Shown: positions 26,791-35,138 of the stretch, piece after piece | Numbering within the stretch: position 1 is the stretch's first letter | Layout: the number at the start of each line of letters is the position of its first letter | Source of the DNA: Actinomadura sp. WMMA1423 | Lineage (GTDB): Bacteria; Actinomycetota; Actinomycetes; Streptosporangiales; Streptosporangiaceae | NCBI RefSeq assembly: GCF_006547145.1 | Contig: NZ_CP041244.1 | Location: 4,588,001 to 4,652,000 of the forward strand | Length of the DNA stretch: 64,000 nucleotides | Reading direction: 5' to 3' | Position numbers and translations under genes: made by a program | The notes under the pieces: model-generated | What the model was told of the DNA's origin: nothing | What the model saw: only the letters and a program-made list of their open reading frames with translations | Databases searched by the model: none

Positions 26791-27918
26791 CTAGTCGGGG
26801 ACGATGGACGGGCCGCCGGGTGCGGCCACGTCGCTCAGCGCCGTGCGGCGGAAGGTCCCCGCGTCCGCGACGGTGGGCGCCGCCGGGTACTGGCGGTTCA
26901 GCAGGTCGGCGACGGGGGCGAACGGGTGCCCTCCGGCCGACCCGCCGCCGCGGGGACCGTCCTGCCCGGACGGCAGCGCGGGACCGGGAGACGGCGTGCG
27001 GTCGTCGCCGCGGCAGCTCGGGCAGAGGTCGGCGCGCTCGTGCGCCGGTCCACCCCCGGTCGCCGGGAACGGGCCGGCGGCGTAGCGGACGCGTGCCTTC
27101 CCGGCGGACGCCTCCTTGTCCGGTGCCTGGACGGAATCGTGCTCCGCGTCGGCCCCCTGCTGCGCCGCGGGTGCTTGCTGGGCATCGGGCGTGGGGTCAC
27201 CGCTCAGAAGGGGCCGCTGTCCCGTCATCGGACGGACGAGGTCCCCGATGACGGGACGGTCCTGAAGAAGACCCGCCACCTGCACCTGCGAGAGCCCGAC
27301 CTCGTCAGCGACGTCCCCCACGGGGTGGACGCCCCGGTCCTGGCCGCCGAGCACGTCCTGCTGCCGCGACCGGAGGTACCGGACGGGGTCGTCCCCGACC
27401 TCACGCACACCACTGGCCACCGCCCCAGGCACAGAACCCGACACAGCCTGAGCCGCAGAGCCCGCCCGGCCGCGGAGCAGGGAACCCGACACGACCTCAG
27501 GCACAGAACCCGCCGGGCCGCGGGACGGGAGACCCGAGACGGCCTCAGGCCCAGAACCCGCCCGGCCACCGGACACAGGACCCGGGACGGCCTCACGCTC
27601 AGGGTCCGGCACCGCACCGGGCATGGAGCGCGACACGACCCCATGCACGGAGCGCGACACGGCCCCTGGAACGGAATCCGAAACGGCACCCTGGACGGCG
27701 CCGGAGACGGCGCCGATCGTCAGAGCGTCGGCGTGCCGGGCTCCCCTCGGCGCGGGCCGCTCGGCCGCGAAGGCGGAATGCGTCAGCGCGGACAGCGCGA
27801 CCCAACCGGCGAAGACGAAACCCGCCACGGCTGCGAGGCGCAGCAGAAGCGGGAGGAGGGTGTGCCGCGGCCGACCCTGCGGGCGATTCGCCCCGCGCTG
27901 GATCGGTACGGAATGCAC
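26791..27918 (-). CDS. Secreted or membrane-anchored protein of unknown function
   Basis: A 375-residue protein I do not recognise. Residues 1-22 are basic, residues 22-50 hydrophobic (LLPLLLRLAAVAGFVFAGWV) ending SAFAAE, so it is exported or anchored. Residues 65-185 are a Val/Ser/Gly-rich stretch with recurring SGAVxGAV and PGAVSRSV patterns; a soluble middle and a CPSC pair (near residue 294) follow. FPATGGG occurs near residue 280 but is internal with no membrane tail, so it is not a sortase signal. GTG at 27918 has AAAGGA upstream. It lies upstream of the chaplin gene on the same strand, 222 nt apart. Confidence 0.72.
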   Translation of the reverse strand: MHSVPIQRGANRPQGRPRHTLLPLLLRLAAVAGFVFAGWVALSALTHSAFAAERPAPRGARHADALTIGAVSGAVQGAVSDSVPGAVSRSVHGVVSRSMPGAVPDPEREAVPGPVSGGRAGSGPEAVSGLPSRGPAGSVPEVVSGSLLRGRAGSAAQAVSGSVPGAVASGVREVGDDPVRYLRSRQQDVLGGQDRGVHPVGDVADEVGLSQVQVAGLLQDRPVIGDLVRPMTGQRPLLSGDPTPDAQQAPAAQQGADAEHDSVQAPDKEASAGKARVRYAAGPFPATGGGPAHERADLCPSCRGDDRTPSPGPALPSGQDGPRGGGSAGGHPFAPVADLLNRQYPAAPTVADAGTFRRTALSDVAAPGGPSIVPD

Positions 27919-28278
27919 AGCCGTTTCCTTTCGCCCCCGCGGCCGCGTTCAGGCCGCTTTCTGGTCCCGGTCGTTCTGGACGGCATGAACGTAGCACCGA
28001 GCTGAGGACGATCAAGGAGCCATTGCCTCGTCTCCCGCCGTGTCTCCCCATCATTTACTCCGGCATTGGTTCTGCTTTTATCGCGGCCGGTTTCCCGCCA
28101 CTTCTCGCTCGTTTTGCCAGGCTCTTTCTTTTTGTCGAGGCCCGGACGCTCCCCTCCGCGGTCCAGCCCACGGCGAGCCGACGAGCACCGCCCGCTCGCC
28201 CAGACGGGGGCGGTATCGGTGCGCTACATTCTGTGCACGGACGGTCACTCCTGCGTCTTGCCCATCGAGGAGCCCGCG
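27919..28278. other. Divergent intergenic region, 360 nt
   Basis: Relatively T-rich (28040-28140). No gene seen. A TACATT (28225-28230) could be the -10 of the small gene starting at 28279. The left part carries the promoter of the 375-residue secreted protein. Confidence 0.45.
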
Positions 28279-28530
28279 ATGATCGATCCTTCGTCCGCGA
28301 TGGCGCGGCTGCTGCCCGCGCGTTCGCACCGTCCGCGCCGCGAGACCCGCCGGTTCGTCACCCGCGCCGACGCCGACCTCGTCATGCTCTCCGGCATTCC
28401 CACCGGTCAGAGCGGCTCCCCCCGGCGCGGCCGGTCGGGAGCGTGGACGCTGTACTCGCGCCTGGAGTGGTCCGTGGCCGTCGCCAAGGCCGAGCGCGCG
28501 CGCCGCCGAGCGCGCCCGCCGTGGGCATAG
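28279..28530 (+). CDS. Small basic hypothetical protein (83 aa)
   Basis: Unrecognised. It is Arg-rich (MARLLPARSHRPRRETRRF), has no membrane segment, and ends AKAERARRRARPPWA. The ATG has GAGGAG 8 nt upstream, the main support. It ends just before the terminator at 28559 that faces the flavin monooxygenase gene. Its length and base composition do not exclude chance. Confidence 0.5.
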   Translation: MIDPSSAMARLLPARSHRPRRETRRFVTRADADLVMLSGIPTGQSGSPRRGRSGAWTLYSRLEWSVAVAKAERARRRARPPWA

Positions 28531-28558
28531 AGCCCCAGGCCGCTCCGGAGGGCCGAAA

Positions 28559-28590
28559 GCCGGCGGGCGTCCCGAGCCGTGCCCGCCGGC
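28559..28590. terminator. Hairpin between convergent genes
   Basis: GCCGGCGGGC and GCCCGCCGGC form a perfect 10-bp stem around a 12-nt loop, between the 83-residue gene and the convergent monooxygenase. Confidence 0.6.
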
Positions 28591-28608
28591 CGGAGGACGA
28601 GGATCCCT

Positions 28609-29895
28609 CTACCGCTGGGAGGCGCCCGGCTCCAGAAGGCCCGCGGGCCGGACCGCCGGCACGTGCACGCGCGGCGTCCGCCGGACGATGCGGTGTGCGA
28701 TCCGCCGGGCCGCGAAGTCGGCGCCGTGCACGAACCTCATGACCGGACCGAAGGTGGGGGCGGCGGCGAGGCCGGCGAAGTAGAGGCCGGGCGTGGAGGC
28801 CTCGAAGTCGCGGCTGAGCACCGGCGCGCCGAGCCGGGTGGCGATGCGGCCGCGCAGCTCCGGTGCGAGCAGGGCGAGCCGCTCGATGTCGGGGACGTAC
28901 CCGGTGGCCGCGATGACGTGCTCCACCTCCGTGACGAGACGGCGCCCGTCGTGGTCGGTCGTGGTCAGCACGATGCCGTCGTCCTCCTCGACGGCCTTGG
29001 CGAGGAGGCGGCCGGTCGAGACGCGGATCCGCTCGTCCAGCCGGTCGCGCAGCCACCACGCCCCCGCAGGCGGGAGCGTCTCGCGGACGATCCGCCGCCG
29101 GGTCCGCTCCGGCAGGTACCGGACGAGCCCGGGCCGCTCCGCCCACACCCACGTCCGGTAGCCGGTGCCGAGCCCGGACCTCGGGCCCTCCAGCAGCCTG
29201 GTGCGGAACGACCGGTACTCCTCCGGGACGGTGTTCCAGTCCAGGACGCGCCGCCGCGCGATCAGGTGCGGGCGCGCCCCCGCGTCCGCCAGCAGCACCG
29301 CCGTCTCGAGCGCGGACTGGCCGGCGCCGACGACCGCGACCTCCTTGCCCGCGAACAGGCCGAGATCGCTGTGGGCGCTGCTGTGCGAGACGAGCCAGGA
29401 AGGCATCCCCGCCAGCTGCTCGGGAATGTGCGCGAACGGCCCGACGCCGACCGCGACGACCACCGCGCGCGCCGTGATCCTCTCGCCCGAGGAGAGCGTG
29501 ACTCGGTAGCCGCCCGCCCCGCCGTACCTGACGTCCTCGCGCCGCCCGGCGCTCCCGGCCTGTTCGATGTGCGCCACCTGCGCGTCCTCGATGCCGGACA
29601 CCGCCTCGGCGGCGAACCAGCGCCCGTACTCCACGAACGTCTCCAGCGGGATCGGGTGCCCGACCCGCCAGCCCGGGTGCCGGTCGGTGAACCGCAGGCC
29701 CGCCTGCGGAGCCCCGAGGCTGGAGGCGGACGGTTCGGACTTGAGGTACATGCCGAGCGGCATGTTCGCGTCCCAGAACCGCATCGGCTCCCCGATGACC
29801 CGGACGTCGAGCCCGAGGTTCTGCAGGTAGGCGGCGGTCGACAGGCCGTAGGGCCCGGCGCCGGCGATGACGACGTCGCTGGCCGAGTCGCTCAT
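28609..29895 (-). CDS. FAD/NAD(P)-dependent monooxygenase-like oxidoreductase
   Basis: A 428-residue two-dinucleotide-fold flavoprotein. The FAD site is VVIAGAGPYGLS (residues 8-19), the NADPH site is VAVVGAGQSALE (near 185), and VIAATGYVPD is the late ATGY-type motif shared by class B (N-hydroxylating and Baeyer-Villiger) monooxygenases. Length fits the ornithine/lysine N-hydroxylase-like branch. GGGGGAAT lies before the ATG at 29895. It is 26 nt downstream of the ATP-grasp gene, so the two act together, perhaps oxidising an amine or carbonyl on the product or substrate of that ligase. The true substrate is unknown. Confidence 0.85.
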   Translation of the reverse strand: MSDSASDVVIAGAGPYGLSTAAYLQNLGLDVRVIGEPMRFWDANMPLGMYLKSEPSASSLGAPQAGLRFTDRHPGWRVGHPIPLETFVEYGRWFAAEAVSGIEDAQVAHIEQAGSAGRREDVRYGGAGGYRVTLSSGERITARAVVVAVGVGPFAHIPEQLAGMPSWLVSHSSAHSDLGLFAGKEVAVVGAGQSALETAVLLADAGARPHLIARRRVLDWNTVPEEYRSFRTRLLEGPRSGLGTGYRTWVWAERPGLVRYLPERTRRRIVRETLPPAGAWWLRDRLDERIRVSTGRLLAKAVEEDDGIVLTTTDHDGRRLVTEVEHVIAATGYVPDIERLALLAPELRGRIATRLGAPVLSRDFEASTPGLYFAGLAAAPTFGPVMRFVHGADFAARRIAHRIVRRTPRVHVPAVRPAGLLEPGASQR

Positions 29896-29921
29896 GTTCC
29901 ATTCCCCCGTGTGTTCGTGTG

Positions 29922-31580
29922 CTACCTGGCGCGGAGCCGTTCGACCGCGCGGAGCGCGCTGCGCTTCCCCATGGCGAGGAAGGGCGGCAGGTCGTCGCCG
30001 GCGTACCAGGCGAACTCGTCGGCCTCCCGCAGCGGCCGAAGGGTCTCCCTTAGCGGCCGAAGGGTCTCGCGCAGCGACCGGAGGGTCTCCCGCAGCGACC
30101 GGAGGGTCTCCCGCAGCGGCCGCGGCGGGCGCAGCCGCGGGCGCGGCGGGGTTCCAGAGCACGGAGGGCTGCCGGGACGCGGCGGGGTTCCAGAGCGCGG
30201 AGGGCTGCCGGGACGCGGCGGGGTTCCAGAGCGCGGAGGGCTGCCGGGACGCGGCGGGGCACCGGGAGGCGGTGAGGTATCAGGGCGTGGCGAGGTGCCG
30301 GGAGGCGGGGTGTCGGGGCGCGGCGGGGTACCCGCGCGCGGGCGGCGGGCCGACCGCGCGAGGTAGTGGTTCTCCACGAGCAGCCTGCGGCCGGGGGCAG
30401 GACGAGCCTCCGGGACGGGGCGGCCCGACTGGTGCAGGTGCAGGACGCGGGCGAGGTCGAGGCCGTTCCGGTCGGTGAACAGCCGGAACTGCGCCCCGAT
30501 CCGGGGGTTGAAGTCCAGCAGGTGGTACTCGCCGCTGACCGCGTCGAGCCGGAAGTCGAGGTCGACGAGGCCGCGGCAGCCGAGCAGCCGGACGATCCGG
30601 ACGGCGAGCCGCTCGAGTTCCGGGGCCGCGACCCACTCCCCCGCGACCGTGTGCCCGGCCTGCGGGGGGCGTGCGAGGTGCTTGCGGCCGACGCCGCCGT
30701 ACAGGAGCTCGCCGCTCTCGTCGAAGTAACCGTGGAAGAACCAGTCCCCACCGGCGGGCGGGATGCGCCGCTGCAAGATCAGCGGCCCCGGCCCACCACC
30801 CGCGCCGCCACAGGCGCCGCAGGCACCGCCAGCGGGGCCGTCGCCGCGGGTAGGGCCGCCGGGGATGGGGCCGCCAAGGGTGGGGTCGCCCGTGCTACGT
30901 AGGAGAGCGCCGCCTGCGACGCGGTCCGGGGGATGGTCGCGGGTGGCGGCGAACAGTCGGTGGAGTTCTCCGAGCGTGTGGACGAGCGCGGTGCTGCACA
31001 TCCCGGGGCGCAGCCGCCACGGCCGCGCCCACTTGGCGATCAGCGGCAGCCCGAGCGCGGCGGCGGCCTCGTCGACGTCGGCGGCCGACTCGGGGGTCAG
31101 GCTCCGCGGGCACGGGACGCCGTACCGGTGGCACGCCTCCAGCAGCAGCGCCTTGTCGGCGGCGGCACGGGGGGCGGCGGGGTCCTGGCGGGGGAAGACG
31201 AAGTGGTTCCCCAGCCCGTCCGCGTGCTCGGCGACGAAGATCGCCCCCGCATCGTCCATGGGGACGAGGAGCGCGGCCCGGCCGATCCGCTCGCCGATGG
31301 CCCGCAGGTGGGCCAGCAGGTCGTCCGGCCGGTCGGCGGGCGGCCCCCACGGGTGCGCCCTGAACAGGTAGCGGGAGCGGGACGAGGGGTTGGCGTGCCC
31401 CTCCAGGACGGCGTGCACGGGGACGCCGGCACGGCCGAGACTGCGGATCACCGCGAGCGTCCCGTGGTGGAAGAGGTTGCGGTCGGTGCGCAGCAGCAGG
31501 ACGGGAAGGCCCGGGTCGAGGCCCACGGCGCGCGGCCGGGCCGTACGGGGCGCGGTGTCAGAGCCTGCTCGCACGAACAT
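29922..31580 (-). CDS. ATP-grasp carboxylate-amine ligase with repeat-rich insert
   Basis: A 552-residue ligase. The N domain (residues 25-120) is a Rossmann-like preATP-grasp fold (VLLLRTDRNLFHHGTLAVIRSLG). The ATP-grasp core follows: LPLIAKWARPWRLRPG (nucleotide lysine) and, later, GLVDLDFRLD with LLDFNPRIGAQ, the metal-binding Asp/Asn. A Gly/Thr-rich insertion lies near 235-268. Residues 425-520 are low-complexity: GTPPRPGSPPRS dodecapeptides and LRETLRS heptapeptides from tandem DNA repeats, before a conserved end (ADEFAWYAGDDL). It should join a carboxylate to an amine through an acyl phosphate. It is co-transcribed with the monooxygenase and divergent from the glycosidase. Confidence 0.85.
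   Translation of the reverse strand: MFVRAGSDTAPRTARPRAVGLDPGLPVLLLRTDRNLFHHGTLAVIRSLGRAGVPVHAVLEGHANPSSRSRYLFRAHPWGPPADRPDDLLAHLRAIGERIGRAALLVPMDDAGAIFVAEHADGLGNHFVFPRQDPAAPRAAADKALLLEACHRYGVPCPRSLTPESAADVDEAAAALGLPLIAKWARPWRLRPGMCSTALVHTLGELHRLFAATRDHPPDRVAGGALLRSTGDPTLGGPIPGGPTRGDGPAGGACGACGGAGGGPGPLILQRRIPPAGGDWFFHGYFDESGELLYGGVGRKHLARPPQAGHTVAGEWVAAPELERLAVRIVRLLGCRGLVDLDFRLDAVSGEYHLLDFNPRIGAQFRLFTDRNGLDLARVLHLHQSGRPVPEARPAPGRRLLVENHYLARSARRPRAGTPPRPDTPPPGTSPRPDTSPPPGAPPRPGSPPRSGTPPRPGSPPRSGTPPRPGSPPCSGTPPRPRLRPPRPLRETLRSLRETLRSLRETLRPLRETLRPLREADEFAWYAGDDLPPFLAMGKRSALRAVERLRAR
30028..30123 (-). repeat. 21-bp tandem repeat (4.5 copies) in ATP-grasp gene
   Basis: Units at 30028, 30049, 30070, 30091 and a partial at 30112 share xxxAGCGxCCGxAGGGTCTCx. 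On the coding strand they encode LRETLRS/LRETLRP heptads, a leucine/arginine helix-like run. Confidence 0.92.
30148..30255 (-). repeat. 36-bp tandem repeat x3 in ATP-grasp gene
   Basis: Three copies of a 36-bp unit (start GGGGTTCCAGAGC) differ at one base. They encode a Pro/Arg/Ser-rich 12-residue unit (GTPPRPGSPPRS) between the ATP-grasp core and its C-terminal end; degenerate units continue to about 30330. Confidence 0.92.
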
Positions 31581-31694
31581 TCAGGCCCATTCCCTTTTGT
31601 CGCGGCGCACGGCATCCCTTCCCCACGGTAAATTTTCGTGCGTTTCCGCCCGACCTGCTTTTTCACGGCGGGCTTCCGAGGTAGTACGATACGC

Positions 31695-33224
31695 ATGCGA
31701 GCTGCGGATATCCATTCAACGGGACGGGCTTTCGGACCCCGGTGGAAAAGGTCGCCGTCCTGGTGTCCACTCCCTCCCATTCTCGCCGCATCCGTGGCTT
31801 TGTTCGGCCTCACGGCGCCTGCGGCGGTGACCCGGCAGGAGCCGCGGGCGGCTCACCGATGGGCGGCCCATGTGCCGTTGGGGGCGTTTCTGGGTTCGGG
31901 CCCGGAAGGAGTGGACCGGGTGGCCCGCTTCGAGCGCTGGCTCGGCTCGACGGTGACGATCGGACGCACCTACCTGCCCGGCCACGAGTGGCGGGACATC
32001 GAGGGCCCGGAGCGCATCCTGGATCCGTGGACGCACTGGAAGGCCGCCGACCAGCGCCGCATGCTGGTCGTGAACGTCCCGATGATGGCGCCGAACGAGG
32101 GCTGGATCCCGGTCCCGGCGCTGGCCGGACTGCTGCGCGGCGGCGCGCGCGGCGCGTTCGACCGCCACTACCGGACGCTCGCCGAGCGGCTCGTCTCCCG
32201 GAACGCCGGCGACTCGGTCATCGTCCTCGGCTGGGAGATGAACGGGGAATCCTACGCCGGGCGGTGCTCTCCCGACCCGTCCGCGTGGAAGGCGTATTGG
32301 AGGAGGATCGTCGGCACCATGCGCGCGGTGCGCGGGGCCCGCTTCCGTTTCGACTTCGCCCCGGCGCGGGGGCGGGACGCGATCCCGTGGACGGACTGCT
32401 ATCCCGGTGACGACGTCGTCGACATCCTCGGATCGGACAGTTACGACCAACCCGCAGGAAAGTCGTTCCAAGATTTCGTGGACGAGCCGTACGGGCTGCG
32501 CATGCAGGCGGATTTCGCGACCGCGCACGGCAAGCCCCTGTCATTCCCTGAATGGGGTCTTTTTCGCAACTCTGACAACCCCGCCTTTATTCGGGGAATG
32601 CACGATTGGATGATGTCGCACGACGTCGCCTATCAGACGATCACGGACTACTGCCCGCACGGGGTCTGGACGTGCGGCGGCAACCCGCGCTCCTCCGCCG
32701 CCTACTTGGAGCTGTTCGGCGGCGTGACCGCCCCGCCGCCGTCAGGCAACGGACCGTTCACCCCGCCCCCGGCCGCCCCCGTCCCAGCGGTCCCCGCACC
32801 GGCGGCCCCCGCACCGGGGAGCCCGGCACCGCCCGCACCGCCGCTGGCGCCCCCGGCCGCCCCGCCCTCACCCGCCGTGCCCTCAGCAGCTGGGCCGTCC
32901 ATCAAGTCGCCGGGCAAGCCGCGGACCAAGCCGTCCAGCAAGCCCTTGGGCAAGCCGCCGACCAAGTCATCCGGCAAGCTGCCGAGCAAGTCCTCCGGCA
33001 ACCCGCATCCCAGGCCACCCGCCGAACCGGTGCCGCCGCGAAGGCCGCCGTGGAAGGGCCCGCCCGCCACCGCCCGCGCGTCCGCCGCCGCCCGCTCGTC
33101 CGCCGCCGTCCGCGCGTCCACCGCCGTCCGCGCGTCCGCCGGAGCCTCCCCGGGGCACTCCGCGAGCCCGGCCACGTCGCGGGTGACGGCCGCGAGAAGC
33201 GCCGCCGTCCGGCCGATGTCGTAG
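31695..33224 (+). CDS. Secreted GH26-like glycosidase (beta-mannanase/beta-glucanase type)
   Basis: About 509 residues. After a basic N-terminus a hydrophobic core (LPPILAASVALFGLTAPAAV) acts as signal peptide. The barrel has the two catalytic glutamates expected of GH26: Glu181 in LGWEMNGES and Glu286 in SFPEWGLF, with Tyr/Trp-rich subsites (WTDCYPGDD, ITDYCPHGVWTCGG). The catalytic domain ends near residue 345. A Pro/Ala then Lys/Ser/Pro tail of about 160 residues follows, and it overlaps the antisense glycosyltransferase gene by 523 nt. ATG at 31695 is chosen for the signal peptide; GTG at 31638 is possible. It may trim or release the exopolysaccharide made by the adjacent operon. Confidence 0.82.
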   Translation: MRAADIHSTGRAFGPRWKRSPSWCPLPPILAASVALFGLTAPAAVTRQEPRAAHRWAAHVPLGAFLGSGPEGVDRVARFERWLGSTVTIGRTYLPGHEWRDIEGPERILDPWTHWKAADQRRMLVVNVPMMAPNEGWIPVPALAGLLRGGARGAFDRHYRTLAERLVSRNAGDSVIVLGWEMNGESYAGRCSPDPSAWKAYWRRIVGTMRAVRGARFRFDFAPARGRDAIPWTDCYPGDDVVDILGSDSYDQPAGKSFQDFVDEPYGLRMQADFATAHGKPLSFPEWGLFRNSDNPAFIRGMHDWMMSHDVAYQTITDYCPHGVWTCGGNPRSSAAYLELFGGVTAPPPSGNGPFTPPPAAPVPAVPAPAAPAPGSPAPPAPPLAPPAAPPSPAVPSAAGPSIKSPGKPRTKPSSKPLGKPPTKSSGKLPSKSSGNPHPRPPAEPVPPRRPPWKGPPATARASAAARSSAAVRASTAVRASAGASPGHSASPATSRVTAARSAAVRPMS

Positions 33225-34285
33225 GCGGCGGACGCGGCGGACGCCGCGCGCCCCTCCCGCTCGGCGATCTCGGGGGCCAGCAGCCGGGCGGCCATCTCCT
33301 CGGCGAGCGCGGCGGGGTCGTCCACGGGCACCAGCGCGCCCAGTCCCGGACGGATGATCTCCGTGATGCCCGGGATGTCCGTCCCGACGAGGGGGCGCCC
33401 GGTGGCGAGCGCCTCCAGCGCGGTCAGCGGCAGGCCCTCCCACCGGGACGGCAGGACGACGAGGTCGGACGCCGCGAGCCAGTCGCGCGGGTCCTCCACG
33501 GCTGGGACGAACTGGACCCCGGCCACCCGCTCGCGGCGCAGCCGGTCGAGGTCCTCGCCGTCCCCGACGATGGCGAGCCGAGCATCCGGACAGCGCGCGG
33601 TGACTCCCGGCCACGCCGCGATGAGGACGTCCTGCCCCTTCTGCCGGGTCACACGTCCGACGCAGACCGCGAGCGGCACGCCCGGAGGGAGGCCGAGCCG
33701 GACGCGGGCGGCGAGGCGGGCGTCGGCGTCGGCGGGCGTGAACCGGCTCCGGTCGACGCCGTTGCGGACGAGCCGGTACGGACCCCGCACCCCGGCGCGC
33801 AGCCCCTCTCGCAGTTCACCGATCCCGACGCAGACCAGGGCGTCGCTCCTACGGGCTCCGACCCGCTCCCACAGGCGGCTGAACGCGGCCTGGCGCCCAG
33901 TGGCGGCGAGCCAGGACCAGCCGTGCGGTTGGAAGATCGTGGGGGTGCCGAGGGGGCGGCGCAGCAGCCGCCCGGCGAGGCCCGCCTTCGAGGCGTGCAG
34001 GTGGACGACGTCCGGTGCGAAGCCCTTCACCAGGCGGCGCAGGCCGAACGCCTCCATGAGGGTGCGGGGTCCCGGGGCGCGGCCGGCGCTCCAGTTGAGC
34101 CAGGGCACCCCCGCCGCCATGCACCGTTCAGGCAGGTCGCCGCCCGGAGGACACGCGACCGCGACCTCCCAGCCGCGCCGGCGCTGGTCGGCGGCCGTCT
34201 GCCCGACATAGACGGCGACCCCGCCCGCGTTCGGCCGGCTGACGTGCAGTATCCGCAGCGGGGCACCGTCCCGCCGCCCAGTCAT
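32702..34285 (-). CDS. GT4-family glycosyltransferase with long C-terminal tail
   Basis: A 527-residue GT-B enzyme. The N domain begins LRILHVSRPNAGGVAVYVG; the donor site carries VGRVTRQKGQDVLIAAW, SRWEGLPLTALEALA (E-x7-E-like) and TDIPGITEII. The conserved domain ends near residue 385. The rest is alternating ARTAVDARTAADE and GLPEDLLGSLPDDLVGG-like repeats, then Gly/Ala-rich sequence, all antisense to the GH26-like tail. The ATG at 34285 has a weak ribosome site. It is the last gene of the exopolysaccharide operon, and probably adds one sugar of the repeat unit on the cytoplasmic face. Confidence 0.87.
   Translation of the reverse strand: MTGRRDGAPLRILHVSRPNAGGVAVYVGQTAADQRRRGWEVAVACPPGGDLPERCMAAGVPWLNWSAGRAPGPRTLMEAFGLRRLVKGFAPDVVHLHASKAGLAGRLLRRPLGTPTIFQPHGWSWLAATGRQAAFSRLWERVGARRSDALVCVGIGELREGLRAGVRGPYRLVRNGVDRSRFTPADADARLAARVRLGLPPGVPLAVCVGRVTRQKGQDVLIAAWPGVTARCPDARLAIVGDGEDLDRLRRERVAGVQFVPAVEDPRDWLAASDLVVLPSRWEGLPLTALEALATGRPLVGTDIPGITEIIRPGLGALVPVDDPAALAEEMAARLLAPEIAEREGRAASAASAAYDIGRTAALLAAVTRDVAGLAECPGEAPADARTAVDARTAADERAAADARAVAGGPFHGGLRGGTGSAGGLGCGLPEDLLGSLPDDLVGGLPKGLLDGLVRGLPGDLMDGPAAEGTAGEGGAAGGASGGAGGAGLPGAGAAGAGTAGTGAAGGGVNGPLPDGGGAVTPPNSSK
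33076..33147. repeat. 18-bp repeat x4 in the antisense overlap
   Basis: Units at 33076, 33094, 33112 and 33130 follow GCGCGTCCGCCGCCGTCC with few changes. Plus strand encodes ARASAA-type and minus strand DARTAV-type hexapeptides, so both overlapping genes gain the repeat. Confidence 0.88.
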
Positions 34286-34382
34286 GAAGCACCGAGGACG
34301 CGGGCCTGCCCGTCGCGCCGCACCTCGGCCGACCACTCGGTGGACGGCCTCCAGGACAAGGCGTCGAGCGAAAGCGCCGCGG

Positions 34383-35138
34383 TCACGTGCCCGCCTCCAC
34401 GCGGCCGGTGGGCACGGGGCCGGTGGGCACGGGGTCGGTGGGCACGGGGTCGGTGGCGGCGGCGCCGGAGACGCGGCCCTTCCCTCTGCGGCCGGTGCGC
34501 CCGCGCCGTCCGCTCATGACGGCGGCGGTGAGCCCGGCGAGCAGGATCCCCGACGCGGTCCCGACCGTGACGCCGAGCGGCAGGTTCGGTGACGACGGCC
34601 TGGCGGGCGGCTCGGCGAGCGTCATCAGCGTGACGCGGACGCCGGTGTCGGAGCGGTGGGACGTCCCGTACCGGACGAGCGCGTCGGCCGCGGCGTTGGC
34701 GAACGCGGCGGCCTCGCGGGCCGTGCCGCCGATGCCGGCGAGCTTGATCAGCGGCGTGTCCGGCGAGGTGGACGCCTGGATGTGCTCGCGGGTGGACCCC
34801 GCCGGCTCCGGCGGGAGCGGGAGCGTGGAGTAGGCGAGGGTCTCCGGGAGCGGCGCGAGCCGCCCGAAGGCCTGCGCGAAACCGACGGCGGCCGGGCCCG
34901 GCCGCCCCTGCACGTCGTCCACGACCATGACGAACGCCGTCGCGGTGTAGGCGGGGGGCGCGAGCACGGCGTACCCGAGCCCGCCGAGGAACCCGGCGAG
35001 CACGAACGCGACGGAAAGACCGAAGCGCCGCGCCGTCGCGGCGATCCACCCGCGCGGGCGACGGCCGGACGGAGCGGCCCGGCCGGTTCGCCCGGCCCGC
35101 CTCGGCGGCCTCCTCCTGGCTTCACGTCGCTGCATCAT
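34383..35138 (-). CDS. Wzz/chain-length-determinant-like membrane protein
   Basis: A 251-residue protein with Arg-rich N-terminus, one segment near residues 36-58 (FGLSVAFVLAGFLGGLGYAV), a periplasm-side domain of about 130 residues (IGGTAREAAAFANAAADALVRYG) and a second segment near 200-222. This two-segment plan, with YTATAFVMVVDD after the first segment, is that of Wzz/CapA polysaccharide co-polymerases. No cytoplasmic tyrosine kinase follows. The tail holds DPVPT/GPVPT pentapeptides from a 15-bp repeat (34406-34450). The ATG at 35138 (or 35135) follows AAAGGG and overlaps the upstream glycosyltransferase by 17 nt. It would tune polymer length. Confidence 0.8.
   Translation of the reverse strand: MMQRREARRRPPRRAGRTGRAAPSGRRPRGWIAATARRFGLSVAFVLAGFLGGLGYAVLAPPAYTATAFVMVVDDVQGRPGPAAVGFAQAFGRLAPLPETLAYSTLPLPPEPAGSTREHIQASTSPDTPLIKLAGIGGTAREAAAFANAAADALVRYGTSHRSDTGVRVTLMTLAEPPARPSSPNLPLGVTVGTASGILLAGLTAAVMSGRRGRTGRRGKGRVSGAAATDPVPTDPVPTGPVPTGRVEAGT
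34406..34450 (-). repeat. 15-bp tandem repeat x3 in Wzz-like tail
   Basis: CGGTGGGCACGGGGC/T occurs at 34406, 34421 and 34436, with a partial fourth copy. It encodes the TDPVP/TGPVP run at the C-terminus. Confidence 0.92.

Noticed and set aside
27600..27700. Internal FPATGGG and CPSC of the exported protein as a sortase signal
   Set aside because: FPATGGG (actually near 27070) is internal with no following membrane segment and basic tail, so it cannot act as a C-terminal sorting signal.
26641..28005. 454-codon rightward frame with HRTR/PATGHR-type repeats
   Set aside because: It is antisense to the exported 375-residue gene, which has a proper signal peptide and ribosome site. The repeats arise from the complementary coding repeats.
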